Made by a program: the position numbers and the translations under genes. Below the pieces are notes generated by a model that did no database searches, was not told the origin of the DNA, and worked only from the letters and a program-made list of their open reading frames with translations. A stretch of 17,730 bases of DNA from Ochromonadaceae sp. CCMP2298 (Eukaryota; Sar; Synurophyceae; Ochromonadales; Ochromonadaceae): NCBI GenBank assembly GCA_026770595.1, contig MU633999.1, positions 1 through 17,730 on the forward strand, in the 5' to 3' direction. Below are positions 1 to 7,800 of the stretch, in pieces. The number at the start of each line of letters is the position of its first letter. The first letter of the stretch is position 1.

Positions 1-144
1 ATATCAGGCTCGTGTAACCGGTCCCGCTGCTGTTTTGGCTGGTATCTGGTGAGAGTAATTTCTGGCAACAGAGGTGGAGAAGTAAACTTATCCCCAATCG
101 GCCGCAAACCCTGCTGCTGTGAGCACACACACTGAAGATTGTTG

Positions 145-328
145 AGGTTGTGGAATCTGCCGGGGCAGCGCGGTTCGGGCCTGGCGCCCCTGGGCTCGAT
201 GCGCAGGCGCTTGGTGCAGGTCCAAGCCCCGCTTTCCGGCCGAGCATTCGCGCTGCATGGGCGTAGTGCTTTCCCGAAAAGTGGAGCAGCCGTCAACGGG
301 TGGATCCTCGGGTGCAGCTCCGATCGAT
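145..328 (+). pseudogene. Broken duplicate of the 5' end of the J-protein gene (presequence fragment)
   Basis: This stretch aligns end to end with 2615-2811, the presequence part of the J-domain gene. By hand I count 8 substitutions, one 1-nt insertion and one 14-nt deletion, the deletion corresponding to the bases after GCATTCGCG in the intact gene. The net change shifts the frame, so only the first third of the presequence reads as in the parent. The position of the parental ATG is replaced by unrelated bases (GAAGATTGTTGAGG here, against GTGCAATGTGGGCGAGG in the gene). Similarity ends abruptly after CGATCGAT, where the parent enters the region just before its J domain. Weaker similarity reaches upstream to about 110. 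No J domain follows. It is a recent partial duplication and is very unlikely to be translated as a targeting peptide. Confidence 0.85.
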
Positions 329-684
329 ATGCTGCACTGACCCTGCTGCTACCGGAGGCCGATCGTTGGAGATCAGCCCTCGGGGGGAGCGCTTGCTCGA
401 TTGGCAGTTGCATCCGGAACCCTGCACTGCTGTCTGAGTCGCATCGAGTGAATGCCGCTGAGGCAGATTATTCCGTGCTGAAGAAGAAAGGCGGCTGGTG
501 TAGTACGCGGACCCCATCCTGTAGCGCAACATGGCCGTCACCGCTGCCCTGTGCCGGCAGACCAACTGGCGCTACGACGACCTGTAGATGCTGCCCGCGG
601 TGCTCAGTGGCATCGTGCCGCTCACCAACAGCAACGTGATGCAGACGCCTACAGACACCCAAGGCGATGGCTGTGGCGGTCAGC
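329..684. other. Unassigned sequence between the duplicated fragment and the CAG-rich tract
   Basis: No intact gene is visible. From 531 there is an ATG in good context (CAACATGGCC), but it meets an in-frame TAG at 585-587 after 18 codons. Reading continues in the same frame beyond that stop with codon use that looks coding-like, up to the repeat tract. This could be the remnant of another gene; I recognise no family. The flanks 1-144 and 896-1094 also hold nothing I can name. Confidence 0.35.
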
Positions 685-895
685 ACAGGAGAGCAGTGCA
701 CAGCACAGCGCAAAGAAGAGCAGCCGAGCACAGGCACAGCAGAGTAGCAGAGCATTAGCACTGGAGCAAAGCAGCAGTACAGCAGCAGCAGTACAGCAGC
801 AGCACAGCAGTACGACAGAGGAGCGCAACAGTAGAGCAGCAGCATAGCAACACCAGAGCAGCAGCACAGCAGCAAGAGCAACAGCAGAGCAGCAC
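685..895. repeat. CAG/CAGCA-rich low-complexity tract
   Basis: An imperfect microsatellite built from CAG, GCACAG and AGTACAG units, densest at 768-895. It produces long artificial reading frames (poly-Gln/Ser/Ala one way, poly-Leu/Cys the other) that should not be read as genes. Confidence 0.8.
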
Positions 896-1094
896 TGGGG
901 AGCAGTGGCCCTTGCAAAATGAGCATGAGCGAGGAATTCATCGCTGTGTATAAACCAAGGCTTGTTGGTATATTACTATTTTCTTAGAAGAAAATCGTCT
1001 GTAACAGTCGCGGGCTAATTGATTACAGTGATATTATGTTTAACAGCTGGATGTCATGCTTCGCCTCGCTAAGAGACATATCATCCCGCTCAGT

Positions 1095-2177
1095 CTACAT
1101 TGGAAGGGCCAAAAAAGTCGCAACCTGATGCCACAGCTTCTCAAATTTGAATGGCGCATAGGTGTAATGTGTGCAGTCTTTGTAACTGCCATGCAGGAAG
1201 AAGAATCTGTCCGATTCGCTGAAGTAGGAAATAACGGGGAGGCGGGGGAAGGTTCCGTTGCCCATCATATCCAGTACCAATTTGTTGCGCCAATTCGCCG
1301 CAGTGTAGTTCGTGAAGGGCGCACATATGGAAGTGTTTTTCGTGAAGGGCAGTGTACTGTTTTCGTTCACGTCATATAAGCCGGTCGTCGAATAGCCGAA
1401 GTGCTGTGCTTCTGTCTCCTTCCACAGCAACCTGACCCCAAACCTGTCCGTGTAGTTTGAAAATACCACTGCTAATTGTTCCAGAGACGTCTTCAAAGCT
1501 GCTTGATTGTTGCCATGGACACCCCAATTGACAATGAAGGTCAAGTTCTTTTGAAGGTCCTCAGGGGGCAGAGAGGACAGAAAGGGTAGCGCAGGCTTGT
1601 TCGCCATCTGAGCAAAGTAAGCAAGCGTTATCTTGGGGCATGTCGACGAGTTCGCCATAAGTGCGACAGCTCGCTTTTGAGGTTCTTCGCAAGGTAGAGA
1701 GGCGTTGGTTTCTCCATCCTTATAGGATGACCCTCCGACTATAGGGATGCAGTCCTGCTGGCTGTATCCGATCATCTTCAGCTGACACACCATGGCCATG
1801 AAGGTGTCGGCCATCAACGAGTCCCCCTCGAATCCTAGAAAGCAGCCAAGGTTGGGGGTGGCCAGGGGCATCAGACTAACGAGCAGTTCTCGCAAATAGA
1901 ATTCTGTACGAATCTCGGCTTGCTCGTCGACAGTATAATGCATATGCTCCTCAGCTTGAAACCCTATCGATCGCGCCTTGCCTCGGCAGCAGTGTACGGA
2001 ATAGTCGGGCGTCGGGCATGTATCATTGTAGTTCACGCCGTGCGTGTCCGGCACCAAGAAGTGCGTTGATGGTGAGCTCCATTGTGGACGCGACGGTGAT
2101 ACTCTGCAAAGAAAGTATAAGCTGAGAGCAATGAAAGCACCCACTGCGGTCAAAGCAAGCTGACGAGCGGCAATCAT
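1095..2177 (-). CDS. Type II membrane PC-esterase/TBL-like SGNH-fold protein (putative glycan O-acetyltransferase or esterase)
   Basis: A single-exon protein of 360 residues. The frame is closed upstream by a TAG, and the first ATG is at 2177, so the start is firm unless there is an upstream exon. Residues 7-24 form one hydrophobic segment after a short N-terminus, predicting a Golgi or ER type II anchor with a luminal catalytic domain. Residues 111-132 hold the block C-F-L-G-F-E-G-D-S-L, with Ser120 as nucleophile candidate. Residues 217-221 (NWGVH) match the central Asn/Trp/His block, 251-260 (LWKETEAQHF) resembles the 'R-T-x-S-P-x-H-F' block, and 334-337 (DCTH) matches the C-terminal Asp-x-x-His box. 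These blocks in this order are those of the PC-esterase (TBL/DUF231) family, which acetylates or deacetylates glycans. Nine N-glycosylation sequons support a luminal domain. The substrate cannot be told from sequence. Cell-wall or glycoprotein O-acetylation is inference. Confidence 0.8.
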   Translation of the reverse strand: MIAARQLALTAVGAFIALSLYFLCRVSPSRPQWSSPSTHFLVPDTHGVNYNDTCPTPDYSVHCCRGKARSIGFQAEEHMHYTVDEQAEIRTEFYLRELLVSLMPLATPNLGCFLGFEGDSLMADTFMAMVCQLKMIGYSQQDCIPIVGGSSYKDGETNASLPCEEPQKRAVALMANSSTCPKITLAYFAQMANKPALPFLSSLPPEDLQKNLTFIVNWGVHGNNQAALKTSLEQLAVVFSNYTDRFGVRLLWKETEAQHFGYSTTGLYDVNENSTLPFTKNTSICAPFTNYTAANWRNKLVLDMMGNGTFPRLPVISYFSESDRFFFLHGSYKDCTHYTYAPFKFEKLWHQVATFLALPM

Positions 2178-2605
2178 GAGAGCCAGCCGTGAGCTAAAAG
2201 TTGGCAACTACGGCAATTTTGCTATTCCTTCACAGACCACTCTCGCTCTCGCTCTCTCTCTCTTCCTATAGCTGTACGAACCAGTCGTGAGAACAACCTT
2301 CAAACTCTTAGGGTACGAGGGCTCTGATCGGGGAGTACGGATTGAGGGCTGTCGCGTGAAGTGTTGCTTGGGGGGGTAAGTTAAGTAACTTACGTTAAAG
2401 TTATCCTGACTTTCTCCCCCACCGTATTCTTAAGTTAATTCGTTTCGCATTTTTCGCGTATTCTTTCGTATTATAATTCTCAACCGTATTTTTGGGCAAG
2501 GCCTTTTCGAGCAATGTTTGGAAAGACAGAGCGGCAGGCCTTCTGCAGCTTCTTTAGGAACCCACCTCCGAACCTGCGCTGCGAGCACATCCTGAAGAGC
2601 GTGCA
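2178..2605. promoter_or_regulatory. Divergent intergenic region between the PC-esterase-like and J-protein genes
   Basis: This 428-bp stretch holds the start-proximal regions of two divergent genes. It contains a CT-rich tract (2241-2266), an 18-bp inverted repeat (2376-2393), an AT-richer stretch with four CGTATT motifs (about 2423-2488) and a TATAAT-like string at 2472-2477. No core promoter can be assigned with confidence. An ATG at 2514 opens a 71-codon frame that overlaps the J-protein start out of frame. Unless it is spliced out or lies upstream of the transcription start, it would act as an upstream ORF. Confidence 0.45.
2376..2393. repeat. 18-bp inverted repeat containing a splice-donor-like GTAAGT on both strands
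   Basis: GTAAGTT-AAGT-AACTTAC: perfect 7-nt arms around a 4-nt spacer. Each strand reads GTAAGT, the donor consensus seen in the genuine introns of this window. It may be a regulatory palindrome, or one arm may be the donor of a 5'-UTR intron of the J-protein gene. Confidence 0.5.
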
Positions 2606-3457
2606 ATGTGGGCGAGGTTGCGGCATCTGCCGGGGCAGTGCGGTTCGGGCCTGGCGCCCCTGGGCTCGATGCGCAGGAGCTTGGCGCAGGTCCAAGCCCC
2701 GCTTTCCGGCCGGGCATTCGCGCAGATGAATAGTCGCTGCATGGGCGTAGTGCTTTCCCGAAAAGTGGGGCAGCGTCAACAGGTGGATCCTCGGGTGCAG
2801 CTCCGATCGATGTCCTCGAATTTCGGCCGTCAGTCTCCGTACGACCTGCTGAAGGTAGACAAGAGCGCCACGGACAAGGAGATCAAGCTCGCCTACTTCC
2901 GCGAGGCCAAGAAGTACCACCCCGACCTGAACCCCAACGACCCCACAGCGAAGGCGAAGTTCCAGAGGGTGGCGGCGGCGTATGAGATCCTGAGCGATCC
3001 CGGCCGGCGGCGGACGTACGACTTCACGGGCAGCACGGCGGACAGCGGGTCCGCCGAAGGCCAGCAGCAGCAGAGCGCAGAGGATGTGTTCAACTCGGTG
3101 CGCGAGGACTTCGACGTGGTGAAGGACGCGCTGAGCAGCTACGGCGAGGAGGTTAAGGATGAGCTGGAGTATGCCGTTGACTGCGCCAAGAATGGTGACT
3201 GGCCTGCTTTGTGGGATCTGGCGCAGCACCACAAAGTTTTAATACTGGGAGTAGTGCTGCCCACAGTGGTCTTCCTGCGCTACCCCCCCGCAGTCCTCTG
3301 GGTGCTGCGCGCCACCTGGGCGGTAGGCAATGTCATGCTGCTGGGCTTGCTGCGGTCGGGCAATATGGGCATGGCGGCGCGCGTGCTGTGGCAGAACATA
3401 GTGAAGCTCTCCAACGAACAGCGGAAACGCGCTAGCAAACGCAACCGCCGGAAGTGA
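2606..3457 (+). CDS. J-domain (DnaJ/Hsp40-type) co-chaperone with mitochondrial-type presequence and C-terminal membrane segments
   Basis: A protein of 283 residues. Residues 1-69 are rich in Arg, Ser and Ala with almost no acidic residues, typical of a mitochondrial presequence (or, less likely, a plastid transit peptide). Residues 77-139 form a full J domain: helix II, the HPD tripeptide at 105-107 and the helix III motif around 119-131. HPD is what stimulates Hsp70 ATPase. There is no Gly/Phe linker, zinc-finger or DnaJ C-terminal substrate domain, so this is a class III J-protein. A Gln/Ser-rich linker (about 152-157) and an acidic region (158-190) follow. Two hydrophobic segments (about 210-226 and 229-250) and a very basic tail complete the protein. 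A membrane-tethered J-protein recruiting mitochondrial Hsp70 is inference. The start at 2606 is the first ATG in this frame; Met22, Met41 and Met46 are alternatives. Confidence 0.85.
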   Translation: MWARLRHLPGQCGSGLAPLGSMRRSLAQVQAPLSGRAFAQMNSRCMGVVLSRKVGQRQQVDPRVQLRSMSSNFGRQSPYDLLKVDKSATDKEIKLAYFREAKKYHPDLNPNDPTAKAKFQRVAAAYEILSDPGRRRTYDFTGSTADSGSAEGQQQQSAEDVFNSVREDFDVVKDALSSYGEEVKDELEYAVDCAKNGDWPALWDLAQHHKVLILGVVLPTVVFLRYPPAVLWVLRATWAVGNVMLLGLLRSGNMGMAARVLWQNIVKLSNEQRKRASKRNRRK

Positions 3458-4132
3458 GGCTCTTGCCCCACATCCATACAACAATATGGAGCAGCGCCCT
3501 CCCGCTGGCTTGTTTAGCTCAGTTGCCTTCGCGAGCAAGGGATGCGACGCGTCTATGCTGGCGTCATTTCCCTAGTTCCCTCAGTTCCCCACCCAGTCCC
3601 CCACCCACCAACCACACAGTACCCCTGTTTAATCAATATATTCTCTCCCGTATCATAGTGTAAATAGGCAAATAGTTGATTAGTGAATAGTTAAATAGTT
3701 AAACAGCTAAATGGTTATAGAGGCAATGAGGGCACCTCGCCTCGCGAGTGTTCGTCTATTAGTCGTAGAGTAGGAGAGGGAGTAGTGCTTGTACTAAACC
3801 GTGATACCCTAACAGCAACTAAGATACAGTGTGTTCATACCCCGAGAGCACTAACGTCAGTGATGTTCGATACGTTCCCAGGTTCCCTGGTTCATCCACC
3901 CTAGTCCCCGAAATATTCCAATGTTTGAGCCCTCTATCATCCACCCCCTAGTCCCCGAAATATTCCAATGTTTCGGCCTCTATCTCGGTGTGGCCAAAAA
4001 AGAAAATCAAAGTCGGGTGCCATTTCTCTCTCTGGCCTGGACTTCTCTCCTCTCGAGCTGGCTCGATTTACCCCGTTCGAAGCTGTGCATTGCTCTCCGA
4101 TACTCCCATGCCTTTCGCTAGATCATCATAGG
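3458..4132. other. Intergenic region with short AT-rich and tandem repeats
   Basis: No gene is seen. The 3' region of the J-protein gene is C-rich up to about 3630. A run of related AATAGTT/AAATAG units follows at 3661-3720, then the 45-46 bp tandem duplication at 3893-3983. A TGTAAA string at 3659-3664 could contribute to 3'-end formation. Confidence 0.6.
3893..3983. repeat. 45/46-bp direct tandem duplication
   Basis: Two adjacent copies (3893-3937 and 3938-3983) share CATCCACC, CTAGTCCCCGAAATATTCC and AATGTTT, and differ by a 2-nt CC insertion and a few bases near the end. The second copy supplies an ATG at 3968 that opens an artificial N-terminal extension of the next gene. Confidence 0.85.
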
Positions 4133-4570
4133 ATGGTCGTCGTTTTCCTTACGCTTTTGCTGCTTCTGGGCGGGTTCCGAGGACTCCTGCAGAGTACAAG
4201 ATACAGAACAGAGGGAGGGGATCAACGCGTAACTCAGAGAATCGACACACGGCACAGACGTGCCAGACTCCGCTGCCTGCAGAATCTAGACGTGAGCCTC
4301 CTGCCGCCCACCTGTTACATGTCGAATATCTGGGCGGGCTCCGAGGACTCCGATGAGTTTTTCGATATTCTGCGTGGGGAGGCGCCGGGCGTGACGAGGG
4401 AGAGTTTCCTGCAGTGCACCTGGAGGGAGGGTGTTTTCAACGCCACAGGCATGAAGGCTATCGACCACCTCATCGGGGCGGGGTGCATGAACGCCAGCAC
4501 GTTCAAAGATATGGTGTTCCTCTCGTTCGACTTCATCGACTGGGACTTCGTGGATATCATGTTCGACTGA
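4133..4570 (+). CDS. Small secretory-pathway orphan protein (145 residues)
   Basis: I recognise no family. The chosen ATG at 4133 has A at -3 and G at +4 (AGGATGGTC) and is followed at once by a strong signal peptide or anchor (residues 1-17, MVVVFLTLLLLL core). The frame stays open upstream to 3968, but that part has no secretory logic and lies in the tandem duplication. After a basic stretch (about 24-47) the protein has four Cys, two N-glycosylation sequons (Asn-Ala-Thr, Asn-Ala-Ser) and an acidic, aromatic C-terminus rich in D, F and W. It may be a small secreted or type II membrane protein. A 21-nt string occurs twice in the ORF in different frames, which leaves some doubt about its coding status. 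Confidence 0.5.
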   Translation: MVVVFLTLLLLLGGFRGLLQSTRYRTEGGDQRVTQRIDTRHRRARLRCLQNLDVSLLPPTCYMSNIWAGSEDSDEFFDILRGEAPGVTRESFLQCTWREGVFNATGMKAIDHLIGAGCMNASTFKDMVFLSFDFIDWDFVDIMFD

Positions 4571-4857
4571 GGAGGGAGAGGAGGGGGAGGAGGGGGATGA
4601 GGGGGGTGATGGTGTGAGGATGTGAACGATGAAGGATGAACGATGCTTGCACTCCCAGACGCTCCCTAATGGGGGGAAATCTTAGGTGCTCGCAACGTTT
4701 TCGTGTCCCCACCCTGTAGATAACGAGTATTGTTTAGTCAATCGACAGCTAAATGTCCGCTAGTTGGCACTTCAAAAGAATAGAAAAAATTCTGCGCTGT
4801 TTGATACATTATGACTACACTTGGAGACAGCTGCATAGGGACAGTAAGGTTAGTCCC
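4571..4857. other. Convergent 3' intergenic region with G-run tract
   Basis: It separates the stop codons of the small orphan (+) and the Sfi1-like gene (-). 4571-4606 contains several runs of 3-6 G on the plus strand that could form a G-quadruplex just after the orphan's stop codon. No gene is seen in the remainder. Confidence 0.55.
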
Positions 4858-7800
4858 TCAGTGTGGCAGGGCGTTGGCAGCAGTGCGCATGATGGCGTTG
4901 AGCTTCTCGATCTCCGCCTGCTGCGCCTCGAAAGACTGCAGCCGCAGGTCCGCCTTGTGCGCGTGGTGCTTCAGCCTCTGGAACTGCCTCCGCTCCGCGT
5001 CCACGCTGTTCCTCAGCTGCGCCGTCTCTCTCAACGCTACCTCCTCGCCCTGCTGGTGGCGGCGCCGGGACTCCTGCAGACGCGCCAGGGCGTGGTTGAG
5101 GCTGGCAACCTCCGCGTGTAGGGCGTGCTCTACCGCACCACTCTGCTGCTGGCCCTGCTGCGCGCGGGAAAGGCTCAGTGCCAGCCCCGCCATCGAGCCC
5201 GATCCCACACCCGCACCCGCACCAAAGCTCACACCCAAGCCACCCCCACTCGCACCCACGCCCGAACCTGGGAGCCGGTCAAGTCCCCCTAATGTGAAGT
5301 CATCCCTGCGAAGAGAGCGCGAACCGTGCAACGCATGCGGCGCAGACCCTGCGGGAGTATGGGGGCTTGCGTGGGTGTGCTGTGAAGCCTCCCATACACC
5401 GCCCACGGCCCCGCCCGCGGCACCGCTGGTGGGGTAGTTGCGGCCTAGGACCTCTGCAAGGTTGCTTGCCAGCAGCACCAGCCCCAAGCACTGCTCTTCG
5501 TCCATCTCCAGCTCTGCGCACAGCTGCAGCAGCTGGTAAAGCATTAGGGCCCGCATAGAGCGCCCGCTGCGAGACTTAGACTGAGACTCCCCTAGGTCTG
5601 TCCCGATATCGCTGAAGTCTACGAAGTCTCTGGCGATCACGCCCACGTGGCGCATCCTGCGCTCCAAATCTGCGTGTGCACTCTCATCCGCGTCTGCGTC
5701 TACCTTCGCCGAACCCTGCAAAACCTGCATGCCATACTTGTGTGGGGCCGTGGAGTGGGGTAGTAGCTGTGCGGCAGATATGTCGTTGCAGCTAGGAGCA
5801 GACAGCTGCAGCACCGCCACCACGCGGTCTCCCCACACCAGCGGCAGCGTAGCGGTGAACAGGGGATCGGGGCTGCGGGGGCTGCTGGGGCGCGTGTATG
5901 CGAGCGGTGCGTGCAGGGCGTGCTCGGGAGCGGGGACGCTGGCACTGCAGTACGTACTTCCGGGCCCCTGGGACCCCTGGGATTCATGGGGCTCATACCT
6001 CCTTGCGCGGGGGCTGCTGTGCGTACTCGGGCTCTGGGGGGTCACTGTGCGGTAGACCAGCAAGCAGCGCCGTGCCGCACTGCTGCCCACCATCCCCTCA
6101 TCCCACTGCACCACGTGCACAGGCCTAGACCTGTCCCCACCACCAGGCGTGCCCCTGCTTGCGTTGTAGGCATTCTCGCTGAGCGCACCGTCGCCCGAAC
6201 CCATGCCCAGGCTGGAGCCCGCGCCGTACGGGGAGCTGGGGCGACTGCGGGGATGCTGGGGTAGGGGCCTTGGAGATGGTGATGCAGCGCGCAGATCTGC
6301 TGCGGACAGCTGGAAGTACTCTTGATGCGGGGACCAGGTTGTGTGCAGGAGCGACGCCGAAGCGGAGGCAAGGGTGGAGGGGGCGTGGACCAGGGGCGAG
6401 TGGGGACGGGAGGCCTGCACCTGCGCGAGGGTGGGTAGGCGGTACCCACACAGTCTGTGCTCTGCCTCATCTACCCCCTCGTCTTGGCTCACTAGGTACA
6501 GCGCGGGCTGCAGGGTGGGCAACACCGAGCGCAGCGCCTGCAGAGCCAGGTCCACCACGGGCTCCGCTGTGGGGCTCAGAAGCACCGCCTGCGCCAGCGC
6601 GGAGCCCCAGTACTGCGCCCTGGTGGTGGCATTCACCACGCGCGCTCCGTGCATTCGCAGGCCCTTGGAGAACCCGCCCAGCATATTGGATTGGGAAGGC
6701 TCACCCCCTAGACGCTGGAAGGCCCTCCTCCAGGCAGCCCAGGCCTTCAGCTGCCACCGTACGCCCTTTAGGCGCTTTACCAGGTGGCCCATGCGCTCCG
6801 CGGCGTCGTTACAGTGCGCCTGGTGGCTCGTTGCGATCCTCCACCGGTAGAAGAGGGACAGGCCGGAGGAACGGTTGGCGCGGGTGAGCTTCAGTATCGT
6901 GAGACGCATCACCTTGTCCCGGTGCTTCAAAGCGTCCCCCCGGCGGTGCCATATGGCCACAGCTGTGCGGAGTATTTTCTTGTAGTGGGATACCAGCACG
7001 CGACAGGCTTTGAGCTGCCTGTGCCCATCAGCCACCACGCGCGTCCACTGGGACCAGTAGCTGCGCACGCGCACGTGGGACACGTGGGTGGTGTTCATGT
7101 GCGCCACTTCCATCATACGAGTCATCACTGCGTCGGGTTAGGGGTTGAGAGTGAGGGTTGAAGGTAGGGGTAGGGTAAGGGTTACGTAGGGTTATGGTAT
7201 ATTGTGGCATGTAATGGTATGTTATGGCATGTGACCCCCATATGTAACTCAGCACTTACCTTCGTCCACCAGCCCGATCTTCCTCGAGGCCTCTTTCCAC
7301 ACTGCCACGCCGCACGCCAGCAGCCTCAGACCAGAGCGGTGCAGCACCATGCACAGCTGGGCGTTGCGCTTGTTGCTGATGCGCACGATGGAGAGCCACT
7401 CGCGGAAATACTTGTTCAGCAGAAGCGTCTGGCCGGAGAGGTGTCGGTGGATGTTGTGCTTCCACGTGTTGAAGGCAGAGGAGATAGCCTTGGCGGACTG
7501 GGAGGTAGCGTTGAACACGATGCGCGTCAAGACGGCCCTCTTGTGGATCCGGTACGTTCTTGTGAAGCTCCGCCACTGCACAAAGGTGTTGCGGCGGAGG
7601 TGCTCTCGGTGTGTCTGGTGCATATGCGCTATGATCTCCTCATCCCTCATCAGGTGGTGCGCGTGCACATTCCAGGTGCGGAAGGCACTCGCCAGCTCTT
7701 TTGTCTCCACGCTGGCCGTGGACTGCAGGAGGAACCTGCGGAAGCGTGTCTTTATGTGCTGCTTGGTCAGGTGGTCTTCCTTCCACGCGCCGAAGGTGCT

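Noticed and set aside
468-941. Minus-strand ORF with long Leu/Cys runs
   Set aside because: It is the reverse reading of the CAG-rich tract, with low-complexity composition only and no independent coding signal.
2480-3232. 250-codon minus-strand ORF opposite the J-protein
   Set aside because: Antisense to a confident J domain; low-information composition.
3968-4132. Upstream extension of the small orphan protein
   Set aside because: Its ATG comes from the tandem duplication, and it would bury the signal peptide 55 residues inside the protein.
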